Shown here one piece after another: positions 52,339-60,821 of a DNA stretch of 64,000 nucleotides (position 1 is the first letter of the stretch; each line of letters opens with the position of its first letter). Source of the DNA: Kitasatospora sp. GP82 (GTDB taxonomy: Bacteria > Actinomycetota > Actinomycetes > Streptomycetales > Streptomycetaceae). The notes beneath the pieces were generated by a model, which saw only the letters and a program-made list of their open reading frames with translations, searched no databases and had not been told where the DNA came from. The stretch spans positions 124,001 to 188,000 of the forward strand of contig NZ_JARZAJ010000017.1 of the NCBI RefSeq assembly GCF_029892105.1, read 5' to 3'. A program made the translations under genes and the position numbers.

Positions 52339-52710
52339 TCAGACGGCGAGCAGGTCCACGACGAAGATCAGGGTCGAGCCCGGGGGGATCAGCGGGCTCG
52401 GCGACTGGTTGCCGTAGGCCAGGTGGGCCGGGATGACCAGCTCGCGGCGGCCGCCGACCTTCATGCCCTGGACGCCCTGGTCCCAGCCCTTGATGACGCG
52501 GCCCGCGCCGAGCGGGAACTGGAACGCATTGCCGCGGTTCCACGAGGCGTCGAACTCCTCGCCGGTTTCGAAGGTCACGCCGACGTAGTGGACCGTGACC
52601 ATGGCGCCGGCCTTGGCCTCGGCGCCGTCGCCGACCCGGATGTCCCGGATCTGCAGGTCGACCGGCGGCTCGCCACCCGGGAACTCGATCTCCGGCTTCT
52701 CGATCTCCAT
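52339..52710 (-). CDS. FKBP-type peptidyl-prolyl cis-trans isomerase, single domain, cytoplasmic
   Basis: A 123-residue FKBP. VTVHYVGVTFETGEEFDASWNRGNAFQFPLGAGRVIKGWDQG contains the active-site aromatic residues, and LAYGNQSPSPLIPPGSTLIFVVDL ends the domain. No export signal is present. It catalyses cis-trans isomerisation of proline bonds in folding proteins. ATG 52710 has GAGAAGAG upstream. It is the first of three FKBP genes in a row between pafB and pafA, an arrangement common in streptomycetes. Confidence 0.93.
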   Translation of the reverse strand: MEIEKPEIEFPGGEPPVDLQIRDIRVGDGAEAKAGAMVTVHYVGVTFETGEEFDASWNRGNAFQFPLGAGRVIKGWDQGVQGMKVGGRRELVIPAHLAYGNQSPSPLIPPGSTLIFVVDLLAV

Positions 52711-52846
52711 AACAGACTCTTCTCGTTCGATGGTGCACATGACTGAGCGGCAGATGCCTGTACGGACCACCGTACGGGCACCCACCGCCCACTGAGGTCA
52801 GGACCGGCGGCGGGTCGCCCCTGGCCGGTCACCGGACCATTGTCGT

Positions 52847-54160
52847 CTAACTGTCGGCCGCGCCGACACCCGCATCCAGGATGTCGATCACGAAGACCAG
52901 GGTCGAATTGGCCGGGATCGAGCCCGTGGCCTTGTCCTTGTAGCCCATCGAGGCCGGGATCACCAGCTCGATCCGGCTGCCGACGTTCTGGCCGACCACG
53001 CCCTTGTCCCAGCCCTCGATGACGCTGCCGCCACCGGTCACGAAGCTGAACGCCTGGCCCCGGTCGAGCGAGGAGTCGAACTTCTTGCCGTCCTTGTAGA
53101 GCGCACCGGTGTACTGGACCAGGACCTTCTCGCCGGCCTCGATCTTGCGGCCCTTGCCCTGGATCAGCACCGCCGACTTGAGCTCGGTCGGGTCGGCAGC
53201 GCCCGGCTCCGGCGTGATGTCGGCGGCCTTCTTGCCGTTGTCCTTCACCTTGGGCATCCCGGCCGGCGGATCGGCCATGTCGCCGCTCAGCGTGGCGTCC
53301 GGGGCGGTGGCCTGCCGGATGTCGAGCACGAAGACCAGGTTGTCGGTGCCGCCGACGCCCATAGAGCTGTTGCCCTGGGCGCCGAAGGCGGCGGCCGGCG
53401 GAGCCACCACCAGCACCCGGCTGCCGGCCTTGTGCCCGGTCACGGCGCTGTCCAGGGCCGGGATCAGCTGACCCGCACCGGCCTGGAAGAGCTGCGGCTT
53501 GCCGCGCTCGTACGAGCCGTCGATGTCCTTGCCGGTCGCCCAGTCCTTGGCGGTGAAGTCGACCGAGACCCAGTTGCCCTTCTCCACCTTGGGGCCGCTG
53601 CCCTCGGAGAGCTGCTTGACCACGAAGGAGCCGTCGGGGGCCTCCTTGGGCAGCTCGATGGCGGCCTTCTTGCCGAAGTCCCCGGTGACGGTCGGCAGCA
53701 CCTTGGCGCTGTCCTTGATCGGCGGTACCGGGTCCGCCGTCGGCGCGGGCGAGGTGGGCGCGGAGTCGGGCTTGGCGGCCTTGTCCGACGAATCCGGCCG
53801 GTTGGCCACGTACAGCGTGATACCGCTGCCGACCAGCAGGACCGCGAGCACCGTGCCGAGGATCATGCCGAGCTTCCCCGCGCCGGGAGGGTTCTCGTCG
53901 TACCCCGCCTCGGAGACCTCCTTCTTGCGCACGGTGGAGGCGAAGACCTGCGGCTCCTCGTCGTCCCCCTTCTCACTCTCGGCGGCCGGCTGCGCCGGGG
54001 CCTGGCCCCAGCCCGCCTGCTGCTTCAGGATCGACGGTGGCACGACGATCGACTCACCGTCGCCCGGCAGCGGACCGCCGGGCCGCGAGGCGGCCGGGTC
54101 ACCGGCAGCGCCGCCGTTCGCGGTGCCGGCCTTGCCCGGGCTCGACGTGTTCTCAGACAT
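52847..54160 (-). CDS. Membrane-anchored protein with two FKBP domains
   Basis: A 437-residue protein. A cytoplasmic N-terminal tail of about 110 residues is followed by one helix (MILGTVLAVLLVGSGITLYV), a Pro/Asp-rich linker, and two FKBP domains outside the membrane (about 190-295 and 325-430). The second domain keeps VLVQYTGALYKDGKKFDSS and VIEGWDKGVVG; the first is more diverged (VDFTAKDWATGKDIDGS). It is probably a prolyl isomerase for exported proteins. ATG 54160 follows GGGGAG at short spacing. Confidence 0.88.
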   Translation of the reverse strand: MSENTSSPGKAGTANGGAAGDPAASRPGGPLPGDGESIVVPPSILKQQAGWGQAPAQPAAESEKGDDEEPQVFASTVRKKEVSEAGYDENPPGAGKLGMILGTVLAVLLVGSGITLYVANRPDSSDKAAKPDSAPTSPAPTADPVPPIKDSAKVLPTVTGDFGKKAAIELPKEAPDGSFVVKQLSEGSGPKVEKGNWVSVDFTAKDWATGKDIDGSYERGKPQLFQAGAGQLIPALDSAVTGHKAGSRVLVVAPPAAAFGAQGNSSMGVGGTDNLVFVLDIRQATAPDATLSGDMADPPAGMPKVKDNGKKAADITPEPGAADPTELKSAVLIQGKGRKIEAGEKVLVQYTGALYKDGKKFDSSLDRGQAFSFVTGGGSVIEGWDKGVVGQNVGSRIELVIPASMGYKDKATGSIPANSTLVFVIDILDAGVGAADS

Positions 54161-54310
54161 GACTCCCCATCCATCCGGCCGTCCGACGCCCTCTCCAGGG
54201 CCTGACGACTCATACCACATGCGGAAGGGCAGCAGTATGTCAGCTCACCATGAGGGCGGGTGTTTCTGCTGCCCCAAGGCTCCCGAAGCCACCGTCTACG
54301 AGGTTACGGG

Positions 54311-55294
54311 TCAGACCGCCTCAAGGATGTCGATCACGAAGACGAGCGTCGAGTTCGGCGGCACCGCCGCCTGCGCCTTGTCCTCGTACCCGAGCGCCGG
54401 CGGCACCACCAGCTCCACCCGGCTGCCCACCGTCTGACCGACCAGACCTTCGTCCCAGCCCTTGATCAGGCTCCCGGTGCCCACCTGGAGCGCCTGGGCG
54501 CCGCCGTGGCTCCAGGAGGAGTCGAACTGCTGCCCGTTGCTCCACAGCACACCGGTGTACTGCACCACCAGGGTCTGCCCGGACTGCACCTGCTTGCCGT
54601 CGCCCTTCACCAGCACGGCCTTCTGCAGGTCGTTCGGCGGCACCTCCCCGGCCGGAATGGTGATCGTCGGCGCGGCCTTCCCGTTGTCCTTGACCTGCGG
54701 CATGGTGGGCGGCGGCTCGGCGATCGTCCCGCTGATGGTGGAGTCCTGCGGCACGGCCTGCATGACGTCCAGCACGAAGACCACCGTGTCCCCGGCGCTC
54801 ACCCCGAGGCTGCTGTTGCCCTGCGCCCCGAACGCGGCCGCGGGCGGAGCCACCACCAGCACCCGGCTGCCGACCTTGCGGCCCACCACGCCCTGGTCGA
54901 AGGCCGGGACGAGCTGGCCGTTGGCGGCCTGGTAGAGCTGAGGCTTCTGGTTGGCGTCGTAGGAGCTGCCGACGTCCTTGCCGGTCGTCCAGTCCTTGGC
55001 GGTGTAGTTGACCGTCACCCAGTCGCCCTTGGCGACGGTGGCGCCCTCACCCTCGCTCAGGGTGTTCACCACGAACTGCCCGCTCGGCTGGCCCGGCGGG
55101 ACGGTGACGGTGGCCTTGCTCCCGAAGTCCCCCGCCACCGTCGGCATCGGCGAGGCCGAGGCAACCGGGCTGGGCACGGCGGTGACCGAGGCCGACGCGC
55201 TCGGCGAGGCACCAGCCGAGGAGGACGTCCCGCTGCTGCAGGCGGCGAGCAGCGCAAGGGGAAGGACAACCAGCAAACCGGCGATTCTACGCAT
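54311..55294 (-). CDS. Lipoprotein with two FKBP domains
   Basis: A 327-residue lipoprotein. The signal peptide MRRIAGLLVVLPLALLAAC ends in a lipobox with Cys19. After a Ser/Ala-rich linker come two FKBP domains (about 90-195 and 220-325). The layout and sequence closely follow the membrane FKBP next door (both have VTVNYTAKDW/VDFTAKDW and GVVGxKVGSRVLVVAPPAAAFGAQGNSS-like loops), so one arose by duplication. It acts on proteins outside the membrane. AGGGTGACC precedes ATG 55294. Confidence 0.9.
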   Translation of the reverse strand: MRRIAGLLVVLPLALLAACSSGTSSSAGASPSASASVTAVPSPVASASPMPTVAGDFGSKATVTVPPGQPSGQFVVNTLSEGEGATVAKGDWVTVNYTAKDWTTGKDVGSSYDANQKPQLYQAANGQLVPAFDQGVVGRKVGSRVLVVAPPAAAFGAQGNSSLGVSAGDTVVFVLDVMQAVPQDSTISGTIAEPPPTMPQVKDNGKAAPTITIPAGEVPPNDLQKAVLVKGDGKQVQSGQTLVVQYTGVLWSNGQQFDSSWSHGGAQALQVGTGSLIKGWDEGLVGQTVGSRVELVVPPALGYEDKAQAAVPPNSTLVFVIDILEAV

Positions 55295-55351
55295 ACCGGT
55301 CACCCTATGGCCCGATCCGTCCGTCGCCGCGCAGACACAGCGCACACGCAA

Positions 55352-55388
55352 AGGGATGGTGGCCGGACCGCACGTCCCGCCACCATCC
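55352..55388. terminator. Stem between pafA and the FKBP lipoprotein gene
   Basis: GGGATGGTGGC at 55352-55362 pairs with GCCACCATCCC at 55378-55388. It lies 42 bases after the pafA stop on the minus strand and would end the pafA transcript. Confidence 0.72.
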
Positions 55389-55429
55389 CTGAGACCGAGT
55401 CACCCCACGGCGACTCGCACGCCGACGAC

Positions 55430-56791
55430 TCACATGCCGGCGATGAGCTTCTCCACCCGCTCGTCCACCGACCGGAACGGATCCTTGCACAGGACCGTGC
55501 GCTGCGCCTGGTCGTTCAGCTTCAGGTGCACCCAGTCCACCGTGAAGTCACGGCGCTGCTCCTGCGCCCGCCGGATGAAGTCCCCGCGCAGCCGGGCCCG
55601 AGTGGTCTGCGGGGGCACCGACTTGGCCTCGAAGGTCTTCAGGTCGTTGGTGACCCGCAGCGCCTGCCCCTTGTTCTGCAGCAGGTAGAACAGTCCGCGC
55701 CGACGGTGGATGTCGTGGTACGCGAGGTCGATCTGGGCCACCCTGGGGTGGGACATGCTCATCTGGTGCTTCTCGCGGTAGCGCTCGATGAGCTTGTACT
55801 TCATGATCCAGTCGATCTCGGTGGAGACCCTGGCCAGGTCCTCGGTACGCACCGCCTCCAGGGTGCGGCCCCACAGGTCGAGCACCCGGGCCACGGTGCC
55901 GGTGTTGATGCCCTTGCGGTCGGCGAATTCCAGCGCCTTGGTGAAGTACTCCTCCTGGATGTCCAGCGCGCTGGCCTCCCGCCCGTTGGCGAGCCGGACC
56001 TGGTGGGTGCCGGTGAGATCGTGGCTGACCTCGCGGATCGCCCGGATCGGGTTCTCCAGCGTGAGGTCGCGCATCACCACGCCGGCCTCGATCAGCCGCA
56101 GCACCAGGTCGGTCGCGCCGACCTTGAGCAGTGTGGTGGTCTCCGACATGTTGGAGTCGCCGACGATGACGTGCAGGCGCCGGTAGCGCTCGGCGTCGGC
56201 GTGCGGCTCGTCACGGGTGTTGATGATCGGACGGGAGCGGGTGGTCGCCGAGCTGACGCCCTCCCAGATGTGCTCGGCCCGCTGACTGACGCAGTACACC
56301 GCACCGCGCGGCGTCTGCAGCACCTTGCCCGCCCCGCAGATCAGCTGGCGGGTCACCAGGAAGGGGATCAGGACGTCGGCCAGCCGGGAGAACTCGCCGT
56401 GCCGGGCGACGAGGTAATTCTCGTGGCAGCCGTAGGAGTTGCCGGCCGAGTCGGTGTTGTTCTTGAAGAGGTAGACGTCCCCGGCGATGCCCTCCTCGTG
56501 CAGCCGCCGCTCGGCGTCCACCAGGAGACCCTCCAGGATGCGCTCGCCCGCCTTGTCGTGGGTGACGAGCTCGACGACGTCATCACACTCGGGCGTGGCG
56601 TACTCGGGGTGCGAGCCCACGTCGAGGTAGAGGCGGGCGCCGTTGCGCAGGAAGACATTGCTGCTGCGGCCCCAGGAAACTACGCGGCGGAAGAGGTACC
56701 TGGCCACTTCGTCCGGAGACAGCCGTCGTTGTCCCCGGAACGTACACGTGACACCGTACTCGTTCTCCAGCCCGAAAATTCGGCGGTCCAT
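55430..56791 (-). CDS. pafA: PafA, Pup-protein ligase
   Basis: A 453-residue carboxylate-amine ligase. MDRRIFGLENEYGV starts the conserved domain, with ATP/Mg residues in the GLENEYG strand, KNNTDSAGNSYGCHENY near residue 115, and PIINTRDEPHADAERYRRLHVIVGDSNMSE near 190. It forms an isopeptide bond between the C-terminal Glu of Pup and substrate lysines. An in-frame upstream ATG (56866) gives 25 odd residues; ATG 56791 begins the conserved sequence. A terminator-like stem separates it from prcA. Confidence 0.95.
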   Translation of the reverse strand: MDRRIFGLENEYGVTCTFRGQRRLSPDEVARYLFRRVVSWGRSSNVFLRNGARLYLDVGSHPEYATPECDDVVELVTHDKAGERILEGLLVDAERRLHEEGIAGDVYLFKNNTDSAGNSYGCHENYLVARHGEFSRLADVLIPFLVTRQLICGAGKVLQTPRGAVYCVSQRAEHIWEGVSSATTRSRPIINTRDEPHADAERYRRLHVIVGDSNMSETTTLLKVGATDLVLRLIEAGVVMRDLTLENPIRAIREVSHDLTGTHQVRLANGREASALDIQEEYFTKALEFADRKGINTGTVARVLDLWGRTLEAVRTEDLARVSTEIDWIMKYKLIERYREKHQMSMSHPRVAQIDLAYHDIHRRRGLFYLLQNKGQALRVTNDLKTFEAKSVPPQTTRARLRGDFIRRAQEQRRDFTVDWVHLKLNDQAQRTVLCKDPFRSVDERVEKLIAGM

Positions 56792-56887
56792 GAGGCATCT
56801 TTTCTCTTCTCGGGGCCATCCGAAACCCTTGCGGGCGATGGCAATCCAATCATGAGGAGCCGTCAATTTGCCGCAGGCAGACGGAAA

Positions 56888-56915
56888 TCCCGTACGGCGT
56901 CGCCACCGTACGGGA
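56888..56915 (-). terminator. Stem between prcA and pafA
   Basis: TCCCGTACGG at 56888-56897 pairs with CCGTACGGGA at 56906-56915 around an eight-base loop, 15 bases after the prcA stop. It could end the prcBA transcript or limit read-through into pafA. Confidence 0.7.
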
Positions 56916-56929
56916 CTCCCGGCGCCCGG

Positions 56930-57679
56930 TTACTCCGCCGTGTCGGCGGATGTGTCCTCGTCCGCCGCGGCGCTCTCGTCGCCGCTCAGCAGCCGGCTGA
57001 GCTGGCCGCCGAGGATGCGCTTGAACTTGCGCTTCTGGAAGCGCTGGCGGTCCAGCACGGCGACCTCCAGCTGCTCCGGGGTGAGGATGCGCGGAGTGCC
57101 GCCGTTGGGGTCGCGGGCGAGGGCGTCCACGGCCACCTTGAGGGCCTCGGTGAGGGTCATCCCGGTGCGGTGGCGCTGGCCGAGGTAGTTGCCGATCGAA
57201 TCGGCGTTGCCGCCGACCACCACGGTGTTCTTCTCGTCGACCACGGAGCCGTCCGGGGTGAGCCGGTAGATCTGGTCCTCGTCGGCGGTGCGGCCGACCT
57301 CGGCCACGATCAGTTCGACCTCGTACGGCTTCTCGCCGACCGAGGAGAAGATGGTGCCGAGTGTCTGGGCGTACACATTGGCCAGGCCGCGGGCGGTCAC
57401 ATCGGCCCGGTCGTAGGAGTAGCCGCGCAGGTCGGCGTAGCGGACGCCGCCGATGCGCAGGTTCTCGAACTCGTTGTAGCGGCCGACCGCGGCGAAGGCG
57501 ATCTTGTCGTAGATCTCGGAGACCTTGTGCAGGGCCCGGGAGGTGTTCTCGGCGACGAAGAGGACGCCGTCGGTGTAGGTGAGAACGACCACACTGCGGC
57601 CGCGCGCGATGCCCTTGCGGGCGTACTCCGCGCGGTCCGCCATGGCCTGCTGGGGGGAGACGTAGAACGGCGTGGACAC
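56930..57679 (-). CDS. prcA: Proteasome alpha subunit PrcA
   Basis: A 249-residue alpha-type 20S subunit. The N-terminal gate helix FYVSPQQAMADRAEYARKGI is followed by ARGRSVVVLTYTDGVLFVAEN and a typical beta-sandwich. There is no catalytic Thr, as expected. Seven copies form the outer ring that docks the ARC ATPase. AAGGGACG precedes GTG 57679, 36 bases after the prcB stop. The acidic C-terminal tail is characteristic of streptomycetes. Confidence 0.95.
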   Translation of the reverse strand: MSTPFYVSPQQAMADRAEYARKGIARGRSVVVLTYTDGVLFVAENTSRALHKVSEIYDKIAFAAVGRYNEFENLRIGGVRYADLRGYSYDRADVTARGLANVYAQTLGTIFSSVGEKPYEVELIVAEVGRTADEDQIYRLTPDGSVVDEKNTVVVGGNADSIGNYLGQRHRTGMTLTEALKVAVDALARDPNGGTPRILTPEQLEVAVLDRQRFQKRKFKRILGGQLSRLLSGDESAAADEDTSADTAE

Positions 57680-57715
57680 CGGTGGTCGTCCCTTCTGGTG
57701 AGGAGTTCGGCGGAC

Positions 57716-58555
57716 TTAGAGAAGCGGGGCCTGCGGGCCGTCGGGGTGCTCGCGGCGGTGCTCGGTGATGGAGACCGCGATCTCGGAGACCTCGCTGTCG
57801 GAGAGCCTGCGGAAGCCGTCCTCGGTGATCAGCGACACGATCGGGAAGATCTTGCGGGCCAGGTCGGGGCCACCGGTGGCCGAGTCGTCGTCGGCCGCGT
57901 CGTACAGCGCCTGGACCACCAGGGTGGCGGCCTGATCGGCCGTCAGGCGGTCACGGTAGAGCTTCTTCATCGAGCCGCGGGCGAAGAGCGAGCCCGAGCC
58001 GATGGCGGCGAAGCCGCGCTCCTCGGAGCGGCCGCCGGTGACGTCGTAGGTGAAGATCCGGCCCTCGCCGAGGTCCAGGTCGTAGCCGGCGAACATCGGG
58101 ACGACGGCCAGGCCCTGCATGGCCATTCCGAGGTTGCCCCGGATCATCGTGGTGAGACGGTTGGCCTTGCCCTCCAGGGACAGGACCGCACCCTCGATCT
58201 TCTCGTAGTGCTCCAGCTCCAGTTGGAAGAGGCGGACCATCTCCACTGCGAGCCCCGCGGTGCCGGCGATGCCGACCGCGCTGTAGTCGTCGGCCGGGAA
58301 GACCTTCTCGATGTCGCGCTGGGCGATCACATTGCCCATCGTGGCCCGACGGTCGCCGGCGATCACCACACCGCCGTCGAAGACCGCGGAGACGATGGTG
58401 GTGCCGTGCGGCGCCTGGACGATGCCCTCGGGCAGGCTGCGGTGCCCGGGGAGCAGCTCCGGCTGGTGCTGCGCCAGGAAGTCGACGAACGACGAGGACC
58501 CGGGAGTCAGGAAGGCAGCCGGTAGACGCCCGGTGCCACCAGTGTTGGCTTCCAC
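57716..58555 (-). CDS. prcB: Proteasome beta subunit PrcB (with propeptide)
   Basis: A 279-residue beta-type subunit. The propeptide covers 51 residues and is cleaved before Thr52 in HG-TTIVSAVFDGG, whose hydroxyl is the catalytic nucleophile. The conserved lysine and aspartate of the N-terminal-nucleophile family lie in the GDRRAT and later core. GGAAGGA before GTG 58555 sets the start. Seven copies form the inner catalytic ring. It is co-oriented with pup but separated from it by 176 bases that include a strong hairpin. Confidence 0.95.
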   Translation of the reverse strand: MEANTGGTGRLPAAFLTPGSSSFVDFLAQHQPELLPGHRSLPEGIVQAPHGTTIVSAVFDGGVVIAGDRRATMGNVIAQRDIEKVFPADDYSAVGIAGTAGLAVEMVRLFQLELEHYEKIEGAVLSLEGKANRLTTMIRGNLGMAMQGLAVVPMFAGYDLDLGEGRIFTYDVTGGRSEERGFAAIGSGSLFARGSMKKLYRDRLTADQAATLVVQALYDAADDDSATGGPDLARKIFPIVSLITEDGFRRLSDSEVSEIAVSITEHRREHPDGPQAPLL

Positions 58556-58646
58556 TCGATTCCTTCCAGGTAGATCAGCTTTGGATGCCCCGGACCTTAC
58601 CCGTTCCGTGGCGTCGATCCACATCGCGGGCCGCCCGAATATCAGC

Positions 58647-58691
58647 GCATTCGCGCGCAACGAGTCACTCCGACCCATTGCGCGCGAATGC
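58647..58691. promoter_or_regulatory. Strong hairpin between pup and prcB
   Basis: GCATTCGCGCGCAA at 58647-58660 pairs perfectly with TTGCGCGCGAATGC at 58678-58691 around a 17-base loop. It lies 40 bases after the pup stop and 92 bases before prcB. It could be a partial terminator, an RNA processing site or a mRNA stabiliser that gives pup and prcBA different expression levels. Confidence 0.65.
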
Positions 58692-58731
58692 AAACCGTGT
58701 CAGATCCGACATTCGGCATCGGACCCAGCTG

Positions 58732-58950
58732 TCACTGTCCACCCTTCTGGACAAACTGCCGCACGAAATCCTCGGCATTCGACTCCAGGACATCGTCGAT
58801 TTCGTCCAGAACCGCGTCGACGTCATCGCTCAGCTTTTCCTGGCGTTCCTTGAGGTCCTCGGACTGCTGCGCTTCGGCAGCCTGCTCCTCGACCTCCTCG
58901 GAGGAGCGGTTCGCCCGCTGCTGGCCGCCACCGGTGTCCTTGCTCGCCAT
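58732..58950 (-). CDS. pup: Prokaryotic ubiquitin-like protein Pup
   Basis: A 72-residue disordered protein tag. The conserved C-terminal half EKLSDDVDAVLDEIDDVLESNAEDFVRQFVQKGGQ binds ARC by coiled-coil and is ligated by PafA. The last residue is Gln, so Dop must deamidate it to Glu first. The N-terminal half is charged and low in complexity. ATG 58950 follows GAGGGAA. It lies 174 bases after dop. Confidence 0.97.
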   Translation of the reverse strand: MASKDTGGGQQRANRSSEEVEEQAAEAQQSEDLKERQEKLSDDVDAVLDEIDDVLESNAEDFVRQFVQKGGQ

Positions 58951-59124
58951 TTCCCTCACCCCGCTCGATTCGTCTCGCACGGCTGGTCTGTGGTGTTGCT
59001 GATCAGACCCTATCGACCGGGCGCTGATTCCGCTCCCAGTTCTCCTTCAACGCTCCGCGCTCCCCCGGATGATTCCCGTTCCGGGGACTGTTCACCCGTG
59101 GTGATCGGTAAGTCACCGGGCGTC

Positions 59125-60636
59125 TCAGCCGCCGGACAGTACCCGGACCAGGTCCTCGGCGGTGTGACAGCGGTCGAGCAGCTCCTTGACGTGGTTCCTG
59201 GTGCCGCGCAGCGGCTCCAGGGTGGGGACGCGCTGGAGCGAGTCGCGTCCCGGCAGGTCGAAGATGACCGAGTCCCAGGAGGCCGCGGCGACGTGTTCGG
59301 CGTACTGCTCCAGACAGCGGCCGCGGAAATAGGCGCGGGTGTCCTCCGGCGGCTTGGAGACGGCTGCGGTGATCTCCTCGTCGGTCAGCAGCCGCTCGAA
59401 GCGGCCACGGGCCACCAGGCGGTTGTAGAGGCCCTTGTCGGGGCGTACGTCGCTGTACTGGAGGTCCACCAGGTGCAGCCTGGGGCTGTCCCAGTCCAGG
59501 CCGTCGCGCTGGCGGTAGCCCTCCAGCAGCTCCTTCTTGGCGATCCAGTCGAGCTGCCTGGACAGGCTCATCGGATCGCGCTCCAGGCGGCCGAGGACGT
59601 CCTCCCAGCGGGCCAGGACGTCCTTGGTCTGCTCGTCGGCGTCGTGGCCGTAGCGGTCCTCGACGTACTTCTGCGCCAGCTCGCAGTACTCCATCTGGAG
59701 CTGGACGGCGGTGAGCTTGCGGCCGCTGCGCAGCGTGATCAGCTGCTCCAGCGAGGGGTCGTGGGAGACCCGGTGCAGAGTGCGGACGGGCTGGTCGACG
59801 GCGAGGTCGACGGCGATGAAGGCGTCCTCGATCATCGCCAGCACCAGCGAGGTGGTGCCCAGCTTGAGGTAGGTGGAGATCTCGGAGAGGTTGGCGTCCC
59901 CGATGATCACGTGCAGCCGGCGGTACTTCTCCGCATCGGCGTGCGGTTCGTCGCGGGTGTTGATGATCGGGCGCTTGAGGGTGGTCTCCAGACCGACCTC
60001 GACCTCGAAGTAGTCCGCCCGCTGGCTGAGCTGGAAGCCGTCCGAGGAGCCGTCCTGGCCCAGGCCCACCCGGCCCGAGCCGGTGACCACCTGGCGGGAG
60101 ACGAAGAACGGGGTGAGGTGGCGGACGATGTCGGCGAACGGGGTCGCCCGCTTCATCAGGTAGTTCTCGTGGGTGCCGTAGGAGGCGCCCTTGTTGTCGG
60201 TGTTGTTCTTGTACAGATGGATCTTCTGCCCATTGGGCAGTTCCAGGGCGCGTAGCGCGGCCTCGGCCATGATCCGCTCCCCGGCCTTGTCCCAGAGCAC
60301 CGCGTCGCGCGGGTTGGTCACCTCGGGTGAGCTGTACTCGGGGTGCGCGTGGTCCACGTAGAACCGCGCGCCGTTGGTGAGGATGACGTTGGCGAGGCCG
60401 ATGTCCTCGTCGGTGAGCTGGCTGGCGTCCGCGACGTCCCGCGCGAGGTCGAAACCCCGGGCGTCGCGCAGCGGATTCTCCTCCTCGAAGTCCCACCGGG
60501 CCCGCCGCGCCCGGTGCATCGCCGCCGCGTACGCGTTGACGATCTGGGACGAGGTGAGCATGGCGTTGGCGTTGGGGTGCCCCGGCACCGAGATCCCGTA
60601 CTCGGTCTCGATCCCCATCACGCGCCGTACGGTCAT
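59125..60636 (-). CDS. dop: Dop, Pup deamidase and depupylase
   Basis: A 503-residue relative of PafA with the Dop-type start VMGIETEYGIS and the blocks YKNNTDNKGASYGTHENYLM, PIINTRDEPHADAEKYRRLHVIIGDANLSE. It removes the amide from the Pup C-terminal glutamine and also releases Pup from substrates. Length is normal. AAGGAGGG precedes ATG 60636. A strong stem at 60753-60808 lies between it and arc. Confidence 0.95.
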   Translation of the reverse strand: MTVRRVMGIETEYGISVPGHPNANAMLTSSQIVNAYAAAMHRARRARWDFEEENPLRDARGFDLARDVADASQLTDEDIGLANVILTNGARFYVDHAHPEYSSPEVTNPRDAVLWDKAGERIMAEAALRALELPNGQKIHLYKNNTDNKGASYGTHENYLMKRATPFADIVRHLTPFFVSRQVVTGSGRVGLGQDGSSDGFQLSQRADYFEVEVGLETTLKRPIINTRDEPHADAEKYRRLHVIIGDANLSEISTYLKLGTTSLVLAMIEDAFIAVDLAVDQPVRTLHRVSHDPSLEQLITLRSGRKLTAVQLQMEYCELAQKYVEDRYGHDADEQTKDVLARWEDVLGRLERDPMSLSRQLDWIAKKELLEGYRQRDGLDWDSPRLHLVDLQYSDVRPDKGLYNRLVARGRFERLLTDEEITAAVSKPPEDTRAYFRGRCLEQYAEHVAAASWDSVIFDLPGRDSLQRVPTLEPLRGTRNHVKELLDRCHTAEDLVRVLSGG

Positions 60637-60752
60637 GCGGCCCTCCTTGCCCGGTGCCCTGCCCCGGCCGGGCCTGGCACTGACGTACCGCCTACATCAC
60701 CATCGCCGGCGGACGCCCCGCCGACGATGGGTCGAGCCTAGTCCCGAGACAC

Positions 60753-60808
60753 ACCGTCCGGCTGCGGACGATCCGGGCCCTGTCGGGCCGGTGCCGCAGC
60801 CGGACGGT
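60753..60808 (-). terminator. Terminator after arc
   Basis: ACCGTCCGGCTGCGG at 60753-60767 pairs perfectly with CCGCAGCCGGACGGT at 60794-60808. It lies 14 bases after the arc stop and would separate arc from dop. Confidence 0.82.
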
Positions 60809-60821
60809 GGTCGGTGACTGT

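Noticed and set aside
54260..58525. A 1421-codon open frame on the plus strand
   Set aside because: It runs antisense to the FKBP, pafA, prcA and prcB genes, whose proteins are unmistakable.
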